Positions 7,101 to 12,943 are shown, counted from the first letter of the stretch. The stretch: 15,235 bases of DNA from UBA5018 sp044375975 (GCA_044375975.1 JBILLQ010000079.1:1-15235), one strand, 5' to 3'. Translations and numbers: made by a program. The notes: generated by a model not told the origin, from the letters alone.

Positions 7101-8952
7101 CCGCATAACGATGAACCCCCGTGTATCCTCCGCGTGCGATGATGAAGTTACGCTTATTTTTATTGTAATGGCCATCTGGTAGGTAGTTTTTAATTCTGGT
7201 TAGGCCTTCGTAGGTGGCTTGAATCATATTGACAGCATAGGCATTGTGGATTTTAGCATTAGGCACTAGTTCACCCGCAAGATTACTCATTAAAAGATCT
7301 CCGGGCAAAGTCTTGTAATTAACTACTGCATCAACACTGGGGACCACGGCAGGGCAGGTCATATCTTGCCAAATCATATCCAAGCCACTATCCAAAAGAC
7401 CATAATAGTTACCGCTCCACCAAATCTTCACTTCTGATCTAAGCAGATCTGCATAGTAACCATAGGTTCCCAATGGAATATCTTGCGATCCTTCACAGCC
7501 AGCTACATTTGTAACGTGGCCCGGAGAAAAGTAGGGATTAAATCCCTCATTGCAACCATAATTTTCATTGGTGATAAATGGCGAATCATTTCCACTGCTA
7601 TCTATGTATTTATCCCAAATAAATACATTTTTAGCCATCCCGTCATCGATAACATTGCGCTGCACGACATTTCCGCTCTCGTCAAGAGCCGTAACAATAT
7701 AGGGAGCTGTTGGATATGATGAACCAGGATCTGAATCATTGGTTTTTGCTGTTTCATCCCAGGGCACAGTAGACATGATGCCCGTTATATTTGTACTACA
7801 CTTAAATCCCATGCTATGTAACTGGTTGAATAAATCAGTGGCATCACCGAATTTTTCAGTGCTGCTGGTAAAGGTACGATAGTTGTCTTGAAAATCAACG
7901 TCAATGTGTAAACCATCTATTGGAATTAGATTGTCTCTGTAAGACTTGGCTACATCAAGTAGACGATGCTTGTTGTAGTATCCATATCCTCCTTGATGAT
8001 AGCCTAGGGCGTACATGGGAGGCATGGGGCTAGGGCCAGTCAAGATATTAAACTGATTAAGCACGGAAGCTATGTCATTGCCCGTAATAAAATAGTAGTC
8101 CATCTCATTATATAGCGAGCCGAAATAATAATTTCCATTCATGTACTGAGAATAATCAGTCGCTTGAATGTTGAAGTAGGTTTGGCATGGATTATCCAGG
8201 AAAATCAAATTAGCATAAGGTGAGCCGGAAAACATGCCCGATGGGGCAGGATTCCACTCAACCAAGATTGGCATGGAATTGTAAAGTGGCTCTAAAATAT
8301 TTAAAGGGCCTGGCTGGCTGTTGCTGGGAATAACGGGATAATTGGAACCATCAATGCTATTGGAGCCACTATATTCAAAATTATCATAGTTAAAAAATGT
8401 CGTAGTGTGGTAATTATTGTTAAGATTAACACCTGCTTTCTCGCCAAGGCCATAGTATCCGGCCCCTGGGGCAACGCTCATGAAGCAGGCGGTAACTTCA
8501 GACCCGGAGGGAAGATAGACAAGATTATATTCATAATTAGTTTGATGGATTAGCTGCCTATCGCGATAAACCGCAATGCCATAAGGCTCCAAGCCAACTG
8601 ATATGGAAATACCATCAAGAGTGATTACAAGAGTACTGCTACCATTGTCTTGAGCATAATTTATGTTTGTGCTGCCCAGGTTGCGATTTACGACGGCGCT
8701 GGATAAGTTGCTTGAATAGTCAGTGGAGTTAGGATTAAATCGCACCCTAAACGATGATGGGCCAAGAATGTATATTTTGACTTGAATGCTGTTGCTAGAT
8801 TTTGTAGTTAGTAGGAATGACTTTTCCTCTGGATCATAGCTCCATTTGGCAATATTGCCTATTGTAGTCCAGGCGTTATTCTCGGTTGTTGGGGCTGGCG
8901 TGAACTGATTTGTCTGTACGAATCCATAGCTATTCATTGGGGTTAACTCCAT
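4150..8952 (-). CDS. GH31 alpha-1,4-glucan lyase-like enzyme fused to a cytochrome c-like domain
   Basis: This is one 1600-codon frame holding two proteins end to end. Residues about 40-1050 (numbered from 8952) are a GH31 enzyme: a beta-sandwich with SSFRVRFNPNS, then a barrel with DGLHIDVDFQDNYRTFT, nucleophile Asp530 in WQDMTCP, RNFIIARGGYTG, acid/base Asp623 in WTGDSAS, GCDIGGF and FLPWYRNHY. These match, from memory, red-algal and fungal alpha-1,4-glucan lyases, which cleave glucans to 1,5-anhydrofructose; hydrolases have DMNE where this has DMTC. A GH31 alpha-glucosyltransferase remains possible. There is no N-terminal signal peptide. Residues 1066-1073 are basic, 1077-1097 hydrophobic, and AQA at 1099-1101 looks like a signal-peptidase site. 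Residues 1110-1600 resemble a cytochrome-like family (WQSFIALNWP) with one haem c motif, Cys1548-Met-Ala-Cys-His1552. The gene is clearly AT-richer than its neighbours, which suggests transfer. Confidence 0.85.
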   Translation of the reverse strand: MELTPMNSYGFVQTNQFTPAPTTENNAWTTIGNIAKWSYDPEEKSFLLTTKSSNSIQVKIYILGPSSFRVRFNPNSTDYSSNLSSAVVNRNLGSTNINYAQDNGSSTLVITLDGISISVGLEPYGIAVYRDRQLIHQTNYEYNLVYLPSGSEVTACFMSVAPGAGYYGLGEKAGVNLNNNYHTTTFFNYDNFEYSGSNSIDGSNYPVIPSNSQPGPLNILEPLYNSMPILVEWNPAPSGMFSGSPYANLIFLDNPCQTYFNIQATDYSQYMNGNYYFGSLYNEMDYYFITGNDIASVLNQFNILTGPSPMPPMYALGYHQGGYGYYNKHRLLDVAKSYRDNLIPIDGLHIDVDFQDNYRTFTSSTEKFGDATDLFNQLHSMGFKCSTNITGIMSTVPWDETAKTNDSDPGSSYPTAPYIVTALDESGNVVQRNVIDDGMAKNVFIWDKYIDSSGNDSPFITNENYGCNEGFNPYFSPGHVTNVAGCEGSQDIPLGTYGYYADLLRSEVKIWWSGNYYGLLDSGLDMIWQDMTCPAVVPSVDAVVNYKTLPGDLLMSNLAGELVPNAKIHNAYAVNMIQATYEGLTRIKNYLPDGHYNKNKRNFIIARGGYTGVHRYAASWTGDSASSWEFLSINIPQVLNWGMSGQPLSGCDIGGFANGNTPSGNVENPFSTDLQNPPYIIGGQPAPNLLTRWMTMGAFLPWYRNHYNGYTKAYQEPYNYSLYPHNNTTYSTDVMPACKKYIEIRYKLLQLFYDAMHECMQSNLPICRAMFINDPDDSNLHPLTNANEVLLSPYNPSQQFEYDTNNAYRIADQFFVGKDLLVAPVVLERWESSSYGPGNTTNDYPSRPVYLPQGFNWYDFNGNSTPLTIPNGPTTLQGALNQPTNGGQSVTWNTTQLDLVPVYIREGAIIPVRELEQYVGQLPKNYLTYNIYPGIDSNYLCYQDDHISMDAESKQAYRTIEIEHRHRNDISGQEISLIRQANNYTPPEEFYYIALLGQTQTPSSVNANKVDIPAQSTLLSLTSSPTNAYCYLPDSQTIFVKIFDTDASMTILLSGLKPIDESNDLQKSSKNYKSSLQSAVGAFLAFILSFSLWFYALPAQAESSAAVAPERDSLTSLVTPEIPVDITLNLEEEQKLLVENFPALQRLFDLFSWQSFIALNWPLDAQKNPQPKLTDPGIPQWLTFHESLQVFRPDGSAPVETTPRMCANNKSDMRELSTTSSLFTNTLDRKDIADEINQAFTSPLYDQNGKEVRYEVYLNDDEFDYLVENKLYNLDGQIVFSQNHQPINFPSGDNDTGKSGAMEVKLAWKELDPKRDIPSRFFTQTVLLPKLNKSGEPILDSNGNFTNCQQQKVGLVGMHISAKTKSSPQWIWATFEQVDNLNTNDLAKVNGKTLQASFHDYSPAGQTLPVNVPPIPRDPKTGKPNSKGILKTQVSRPIPIPGAAMALNKSMQKILASMKSPLQYYELIDTQWPTAPYPENPGYPAIQGGPSPNNLPDAITRKSTGSPAPVYLTNSIMETYLQTGNQQAHFQENGFPFNNTPVFGTESCMACHFSAGIATGYVEKAENSDKAQKVAIFGGDLTADFSWLPQLKANWAQDSE
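8947..8950 (-). promoter_or_regulatory. Shine-Dalgarno GGAG favouring the second ATG of the GH31 gene
   Basis: The first ATG at 8952 is preceded by AAACAAA and has no Shine-Dalgarno. The second in-frame ATG, at 8937, has GGAG nine bases upstream, formed partly by the first ATG codon. Translation may therefore start at residue 6 (MNSYGF). This does not affect any domain. Confidence 0.4.
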
Positions 8953-9385
8953 TTTGTTTAATCAAAGAGCTGGTATGGTAATGCATGGGGGCAGAACGAG
9001 GGATGTATGCCTAAGTGAAGCCATGGAATAAGCCGATACGTTTCTCGGCAAGGGCAAGCTTGAATCAGACCTAAAACAACATCTTGCGAGCGGTAGCCCT
9101 GTGGGTGCGGCGCATCGACTGGCTGCGACTAACGCTTACACTTGGCAATGCATAGGCAGTAAATACAATTTATTGACTAGCTTACGGCTAGCATTTCACA
9201 AAATGTCAGAGTTTTACAAAAATATATGTTGCCTTCGCTACAATGATGCCGGCGAGTTGCCGTGGTGAGGGACTGGACAAAGGCGACGGCAATGCAATGG
9301 CTGCATCTTTATGGTCAGGTAACTCACTTATGTGCCGAAGTCCTTACCATTTGGCAGGACTAGCCATGGGGTAACTGCTGCACCC
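8953..9385. other. Gene-poor spacer between divergent genes
   Basis: There is no supported gene in about 430 bases. A plus-strand frame is open from 9032 to 9265 (78 codons) but has no start until an internal ATG near its end, and I do not recognise it. An AT-rich patch at about 9160-9235 is the likeliest place for promoters. It contains TTGACT at 9173, a small CTAGC/GCTAG inverted repeat, and TTTACAAA at 9213-9220 followed after two bases by TATATGTT, which resembles a weak HLR1 element. No confident -35/-10 pair was found. Confidence 0.5.
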
Positions 9386-9601
9386 CTAGGCGGCCACCGC
9401 TAGCGGCGCCGCTGGATCGAGCTGGGGCCGCTGACTCGTCAATTTGGGCTGGAGCCCGGCAGAGTTGATGGCATAGAGGTCGCTGCCGCCCAGCCCACCC
9501 ACGAACCGCCCCCCTGCAAATCCGCCCTCTACCAATTCGCCCCCTTGCCAATCCGCCCCCTGCAAATTCGCTCTCTGCCGATCCGCGCCCTGCTGCCTTT
9601 G
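9386..9601 (-). pseudogene. Remnant of a pentapeptide-repeat protein gene, antisense to the rhomboid 5' end
   Basis: On the minus strand a 71-codon open frame lies between two TAG stops and reads ADRQR ANLQG ADWQG, the A(D/N)Lxx signature of pentapeptide-repeat proteins. It then degenerates. Removing one G near 9545 restores the repeat register as ANW-stop-R ADLQG, so the remnant carries both a +1 shift and a stop. The tail (about 35 residues ending APLAVAA) is not recognised. There is no ATG start. The 5' side runs into the rhomboid gene on the opposite strand. The alternative is that it is only a by-product of 15-bp tandem repeats. Confidence 0.45.
9511..9586. repeat. Five 15/16-bp tandem repeats at the rhomboid 5' end
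   Basis: Units start at 9511, 9526, 9541 (16 bp), 9557 and 9572. The first and fourth differ at one base out of 15. In the plus frame the last units encode PLQIR SLPIR at the proposed N-terminus of the rhomboid protein. On the minus strand they encode A(D/N)LQG repeats. The 16-bp unit breaks the frame on both strands. Confidence 0.85.
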
Positions 9602-10123
9602 CTATTGCTGGGCTTGGCCTGGGCCCAGGAGCTGGTGGATCAGCTGCTGTTTGGCGGCGGCTGGAACCTGGCCATGGGGCCCGGCCAACCCTGGTGGACC
9701 CTATTTACAGCTCCATTCAGCCATGGCGGCTTTGCGCACCTGATCGCCAACAGCCTGATTTTCCTGCCGCTCAGCTATCTGGTGCTCAGCAAGGGCCTGC
9801 GCGACTACCTGGCGGTTTGGATTGGGGTGATCTTGATGGAGGTGCCGATCTGGCTGTTCTGGCCCCGCGGCAGCCATGGCATGTCTGGCGTGATCTATGG
9901 CCTGATGGGCTTTCTGATCGTGATCGGCTTTCTTGAGCGTCGTGTGATCTCGATCGGGCTCACCATCTTGGGCATCGTTTTATACGGCGGTTATCTGCCC
10001 AGCCTGCTGCCCTGGAATACCCCCGCCGGTGTTAGCTGGGTGGGCCATGCCTGCGGCTTCATCGGCGGCGTGATCGCCGCTGGGGCCATATTCCGGGAAC
10101 CAAATCTAGAATCCAACACCTGA
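9545..10123 (+). CDS. Rhomboid-family intramembrane serine protease
   Basis: This protein of up to 192 residues is a membrane-embedded serine protease of the rhomboid family. The oxyanion region is seen as HGGFAHLIANS (His65-x3-Asn69). The catalytic serine is Ser114 in GSHGMSG. The catalytic histidine is His168 in WVGHACGFIGG, with the small-residue packing Gly-x3-Gly. About five to six hydrophobic segments are visible. The start is uncertain: the TTG at 9545 lies inside 15-bp repeats and has no Shine-Dalgarno, and other TTG codons follow near 9599. The first ATG, at 9674, would remove the first membrane segment. The substrate is unknown. A small exported-protein gene follows 12 bp downstream on the same strand, so the two may be co-transcribed. 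Confidence 0.85.
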   Translation: MPIRPLQIRSLPIRALLPLLLLGLAWAQELVDQLLFGGGWNLAMGPGQPWWTLFTAPFSHGGFAHLIANSLIFLPLSYLVLSKGLRDYLAVWIGVILMEVPIWLFWPRGSHGMSGVIYGLMGFLIVIGFLERRVISIGLTILGIVLYGGYLPSLLPWNTPAGVSWVGHACGFIGGVIAAGAIFREPNLESNT

Positions 10124-10135
10124 TCCAATCGCGAT

Positions 10136-10597
10136 ATGATCCAGCTCAGCTACCCCACTCTCATCCAACGCGCCATAGCCCTGGGGCTCTTGGTTCTGAT
10201 GCGGTCATTTGCCCTATTGGCATTGCCAATTGTGCTTGCGGTGGGCATTGCGACTGCCGGGCCGGCGCCGGCCCTGGCCCTGGCCCTGGCCCTGGCTGAA
10301 GCTGAGTCTGGGGCTCAGCACTACCTCTGTGATGGCGAACCGCTGCTGGCCGAAATCCACAACGGCGCCGTGGATGCGATCGACATCCCCAATAGCAGTG
10401 CCGGCACGGTGCCGGGGGCTTTTGTGGTGCTGCAATGGCGGGGGATCAGCTTGCAACTGCCCCGCAGCAACAATGCAGGTGAGCCCAGTTACACCGATGG
10501 CCGCTGGTGGTGGAGCAGCCCCGCCCCAGACCAGATCGAGTTCGAACAGCTGCGGGGCACAGTACACAGCTACTCCTGCCAGCACATTAGTGGCTAG
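10136..10597 (+). CDS. Small exported protein, possibly MliC-like
   Basis: This 153-residue protein has a long N-terminal hydrophobic stretch (residues about 15-53) rich in Leu/Ala, ending near ALAEAES, which is consistent with a signal peptide. An ATG at 10199 (residue 22) gives a more normal signal length. The mature part has a Cys near its start (HYLCDGEPL) and one near its end (YSCQHI), possibly a disulphide, with QWRGISLQLPR and SYTDGRWWWS between. The Y-x-C-DG opening, Trp-Gly centre and terminal Cys faintly recall MliC-type lysozyme inhibitors, but I cannot confirm this. It lies 12 bp after the rhomboid gene. A (GCCCTG)4 microsatellite encodes the ALALALALA part of the signal. Confidence 0.7.
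   Translation: MIQLSYPTLIQRAIALGLLVLMRSFALLALPIVLAVGIATAGPAPALALALALAEAESGAQHYLCDGEPLLAEIHNGAVDAIDIPNSSAGTVPGAFVVLQWRGISLQLPRSNNAGEPSYTDGRWWWSSPAPDQIEFEQLRGTVHSYSCQHISG
10271..10294. repeat. (GCCCTG)4 hexanucleotide repeat in a signal-peptide region
   Basis: Four perfect GCCCTG units encode alternating Ala-Leu in the hydrophobic core of the exported protein's signal. A copy change would lengthen or shorten the core by two residues without shifting the frame. Confidence 0.85.
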
Positions 10598-10631
10598 CCA
10601 ACTAATGGTGAACGAATTAATGGCGGGAGAA

Positions 10632-10742
10632 GCAATGCCAGCTGAGACGCAATGCGAGATGAGATGCAATGCCAGCTGAGAAAAAATGCCAGTTTAAATA
10701 AATTGGCTGCAACGGCTCCATTGATAACGGGGCCATTGCAGC
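10632..10742. repeat. 15-bp direct repeat and inverted repeat between convergent genes
   Basis: GCAATGCCAGCTGAG occurs at 10632-10646 and again, identical, at 10666-10680. Further on, GCTGCAA at 10706-10712 pairs with TTGCAGC at 10736-10742, with two more G-C pairs inside after a mismatch. The hairpin lies between the end of the exported-protein gene and the end of the DoxX gene, where a bidirectional terminator would be expected, but no T-tract follows it. Confidence 0.5.
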
Positions 10743-10811
10743 GTTAGGGCTGCATTGATAATCGCTCGGGCTTACCAGAGCTGCTTTAGCCACTTCAATT
10801 AGCAGCTGCGC

Positions 10812-11702
10812 TCATGCGGCTGGCAGCACGGCGCCGGATTCGAGGTTATCCGCGTTTTGTTGAGCGGGTTCGGCGATCAGATCGGCCACGATGGCGCCGT
10901 CGAAGGAAAAGCGACCAGGACCCAGCAGCAGCACGGCCAGGCTGCCAGCCAGGTAGAGGGCCACCAGTTCAAGCACATAGATATTCAGGCCAGCAGTGAG
11001 GATGTGCTGGTAGGCAGCCACGGTCATGGTGCCGGTGATGGCAAGAGCGCCGAAGGGGGTGAACAGGCCGAAGATCAACAGCCAGCTGCCGATCAGCTCG
11101 GAGAAGCCGGCCGCATAGGCGAAGAAAAGCGGAAAAGGCAGATGCAGGGAGGCCACATAGGTGTTGGCGAACTGCTGAGGATCGGCGAGTTTTTCCTGGC
11201 CGTGGTGGATCATCATCACGCCGATCGCCAGGCGCAACACCAGCAGGCCGATATTGCCCAGCAGGCCAGCGCGCAAAAAGTAATTGCTTAAAAATCGGCT
11301 AATCCAGCCGCCACTGGCCAAGGCCGGCAGCAGCGACGCCGGCGAGGCGCTGGCGGCGTCAGCCTGAGGCGCTGGGCGGTTGAGCACTACGAACCAAAGG
11401 GCCATGCCAGCGGCCACGAAGCCGGCGAACAGCTCCAACAGCAGAGAGGTAGTCAATGCGGAAAAGGCAACCAAAAGATTCTGCCAACGTTCGTAAAGAA
11501 ACGTGAAGCTGGCCGGCAACTGAGGGGGTGAGGAGGGGCCTGCTGTCGCCCCGGGGCTGGGGTGCTGCCAAGCAAAAGCCTGTGGGGCACTGGAAGCCAC
11601 GGTGGCGACCCAGATGAGACAGACTCTTAACGTTCCGTTACAAAAGTAATGACGGTCGGCCAGCTGTTCATCAGGTCGCTCTCCAGTGGGGTGATCACCC
11701 AC
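10812..11702 (-). CDS. DoxX-family membrane protein
   Basis: This protein of up to 296 residues has a DoxX domain in its C-terminal half. The family pattern is seen as LRLAIGVMMIHHGQEKLADPQQFANTY, AGFSELIGSWLLIFGLFTPFGAL and ELVALYLAGSLAVLLLGPGRFSFDG, forming four membrane helices. The N-terminal half is not typical. It has a signal-like stretch (VCLIWVATVASSAPQAFA) at about residues 27-44, another membrane segment near 84-106, and a Pro/Ala-rich linker. DoxX-family proteins have been linked to quinone or thiol redox functions, but the role here is unknown. The GTG at 11702 overlaps a plus-strand small ORF by 54 bp. No later ATG keeps the signal-like segment, so the start is uncertain. Confidence 0.85.
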   Translation of the reverse strand: MGDHPTGERPDEQLADRHYFCNGTLRVCLIWVATVASSAPQAFAWQHPSPGATAGPSSPPQLPASFTFLYERWQNLLVAFSALTTSLLLELFAGFVAAGMALWFVVLNRPAPQADAASASPASLLPALASGGWISRFLSNYFLRAGLLGNIGLLVLRLAIGVMMIHHGQEKLADPQQFANTYVASLHLPFPLFFAYAAGFSELIGSWLLIFGLFTPFGALAITGTMTVAAYQHILTAGLNIYVLELVALYLAGSLAVLLLGPGRFSFDGAIVADLIAEPAQQNADNLESGAVLPAA

Positions 11703-11855
11703 TCAGAGCTCTCCTGGCTCACCCTTGAGCAAAACCGCTTTAACCGCATAGAGGAGGCCACGGCGCTGCGGATTGGACGCTTGCTGGATCGCGGTCAAAT
11801 TCAGCTGGGCTGCAGGCTCACCCCAGAAAAGCCCCACGGCGACAGGGATCTCTAG
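11649..11855 (+). CDS. Small conserved-looking cyanobacterial protein
   Basis: An ATG at 11649 opens a 68-residue frame. Its second half (SSGVITHSELSWLTLEQNRF, then EEATALRIGRLLDRGQIQLGCRL) has the look of a short conserved picocyanobacterial hypothetical, by recollection only. It is mostly helical and soluble, with no signal peptide or metal motif apart from one Cys. It overlaps the proposed DoxX start on the opposite strand, so one of the two starts is probably wrong. A GTT ACA AA octamer at 11637-11644 just upstream resembles half of an HLR1 element. It ends about 110 bp before hli. Confidence 0.45.
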   Translation: MTVGQLFIRSLSSGVITHSELSWLTLEQNRFNRIEEATALRIGRLLDRGQIQLGCRLTPEKPHGDRDL

Positions 11856-11908
11856 GGAGTGGATCGAGCCCTTGATCAAGCCCAGGCCCGCGGGTGCCCG
11901 AGCCGGGC

Positions 11909-11938
11909 TTGACAGCCACCTTCACACACCGTTACAAT
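11909..11938 (+). promoter_or_regulatory. Sigma70-type promoter of hli
   Basis: A perfect -35 box TTGACA at 11909-11914 and the -10 box TACAAT at 11933-11938 are 18 bp apart, which puts the expected transcript start near 11945, about 20 bp before the hli ATG. This is the best promoter in the window. Confidence 0.85.
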
Positions 11939-11953
11939 GTGTTCAGTTGTAAC
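11931..11953 (+). promoter_or_regulatory. HLR1-like element / inverted repeat over the hli -10 and start site
   Basis: HLR1, the RpaB-binding element of cyanobacterial high-light genes, is two (G/T)TTACA(T/A)(T/A) half-sites two bases apart. GTTACAAT at 11931-11938 matches the first exactly. After GT, GTTCAGTT at 11941-11948 matches the second at 5 of 8 positions. The same DNA also forms an inverted repeat: GTTACAA at 11931-11937 against TTGTAAC at 11947-11953. Both overlap the -10 box and likely start site, where a repressor would act. Confidence 0.5.
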
Positions 11954-11966
11954 CCCTCCTCCATCC

Positions 11967-12110
11967 ATGGCTGACTCCTCCTCCCGTTTTGGCTTTGTTG
12001 CCTTCGCTGAAACCTGGAATGGCCGCCTGGCAATGCTCGGTTTCGTGATCGGCCTGGCTACTGAACTGCTCACCGGCCAAGGCATCCTTGGCCAAATCGG
12101 CCTCGGCTGA
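11967..12110 (+). CDS. hli: High-light-inducible protein (Hlip, one-helix CAB-like)
   Basis: This 47-residue thylakoid membrane protein of the Hlip/small CAB-like family binds chlorophyll and carotenoid and dissipates excess energy during photosystem assembly or light stress. The single helix carries the binding motif E15-T-W-N18-G-R20-L-A-M-L-G-F, continuing FVIGLATELLTGQGILGQIGLG. The length is typical of the short Hlips. The ATG at 11967 is preceded by a CTCCTCC pyrimidine stretch rather than a purine-rich Shine-Dalgarno. It stands alone as a monocistronic unit, with its own strong promoter upstream and a 12-bp-stem terminator downstream. The HLR1-like site suggests light control through RpaB. 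Confidence 0.96.
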   Translation: MADSSSRFGFVAFAETWNGRLAMLGFVIGLATELLTGQGILGQIGLG

Positions 12111-12137
12111 TTAAAAATTTAATAAGTTCCTTGAAAT

Positions 12138-12174
12138 GCCCTGGATGGTGAAAACCATCCAGGGCTTTGTTTGT
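12138..12174 (+). terminator. Rho-independent terminator of hli
   Basis: A perfect 12-bp stem (GCCCTGGATGGT / ACCATCCAGGGC) encloses a GAAA tetraloop at 12150-12153 and is followed by TTTGTTTGT. It starts 27 bp after the hli stop. Confidence 0.95.
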
Positions 12175-12419
12175 GAGCATTTTAACAAACCTAATTGTAT
12201 CATTTTTATTATCTAAAAATATTGCAATTCTCGAATATATCTCAAGAAGCTCTTAATTTCAGTATCCTCTGCTTTTCTTGGCGTCAGCCTGAGATGTTTT
12301 GGATTAATCTACAACCGCCGGAAGACGACGTTTAAACAGCCAACTTGATGGTGCCCGCCTGATCGGCGGCAGAGAAGTCATCAAGGTGGCAATCACCGGG
12401 TGCTCAAGGGCTCTGGCAA
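12175..12419. other. Intergenic region, AT-rich then hairpin
   Basis: I see no gene here. Bases from about 12180 to 12260 are strongly AT-rich. An imperfect hairpin is formed by CTTGATG at 12344-12350 and CATCAAG at 12379-12385, with inner TGCC/GGCA-type pairing. It lies downstream of the minus-strand small membrane protein gene and could protect or end that transcript, but no clear U-tract is seen. Confidence 0.5.
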
Positions 12420-12653
12420 TCAGGAGGGTTGTTGGTAAAGACTTTCCAGCCGCTCGCGGCTGAGGTCCACATACATCACTTGCTCACCGGGCTCGGGAGC
12501 TTCGGGATGGGGATTGGGCTTGGAGCGACTCTGCCGCGCCACAGCAACAGATGCGGGTTGGCGCAGGCTCTGGGTCATCAAGGCAAAAGCGCCACCGGCG
12601 ATGAGCGCGAAGCAAATCAGATAGATAACAGCCAGGAGGTCGTTCAAGGGCAA
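12420..12653 (-). CDS. Small single-span membrane protein, DUF2973-like
   Basis: This 77-residue protein has one membrane helix near its start (LLAVIYLICFALIAGGAFAL). A basic linker with NPHPEAPEPGE follows, and the tail is VMYVDLSRERLESLYQQPS. The layout (N-terminal helix, His-Pro-Glu segment, a short acidic/strand region, then a terminal helix ending in LxxLY) recalls the cyanobacterial DUF2973 small proteins, by memory only. The function of that group is unknown. The start is a TTG at 12653, and no ATG or clear Shine-Dalgarno is available, so the real start may be slightly different. Confidence 0.5.
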   Translation of the reverse strand: MPLNDLLAVIYLICFALIAGGAFALMTQSLRQPASVAVARQSRSKPNPHPEAPEPGEQVMYVDLSRERLESLYQQPS

Positions 12654-12943
12654 ACCAATGCTGCAGATACCCTAGTGTAAAGAAGTGTGAAGCGCGGCCT
12701 GGCGGCCCCGCTGCGCCAGCCACTCGGTCAACCCGACTGCTTATTTGCCATATCAACCGGTTCGGGAGCGTAGTTAAGGCACATAGCAGCACGCTCCTGA
12801 TCCGGTTCATCTGCATGGACAGGATTTGCGAGCATCAAGTATTCTTTCGAGTTTGCAGGTGCGCTGTGGTTGCATAGCGCAGATATCTTCGCCTGCGGCG
12901 ACTGTTCGATTCCCTGCTAGTCACTCTGCTTTTTCTTCTGCTA
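12654..12943. other. Intergenic region with no supported gene
   Basis: About 290 bases lie between the small membrane protein and the sugar-transferase remnant. I found no tRNA: a GTTCGATTCC T-loop-like string at about 12906 has no pairing T-stem or cloverleaf around it. There is no convincing promoter. Part of this stretch may be a decayed 5' section of the sugar transferase. Confidence 0.4.

Noticed and set aside
9032..9265. 78-codon plus-strand open frame in the GH31/rhomboid spacer
   Set aside because: It has no start codon except one 21 codons from its end, and I recognise no family.
12890..12925. T-loop-like GTTCGATTCC suggesting a tRNA
   Set aside because: The five bases on each side do not pair, and no acceptor or anticodon arm can be built around it.
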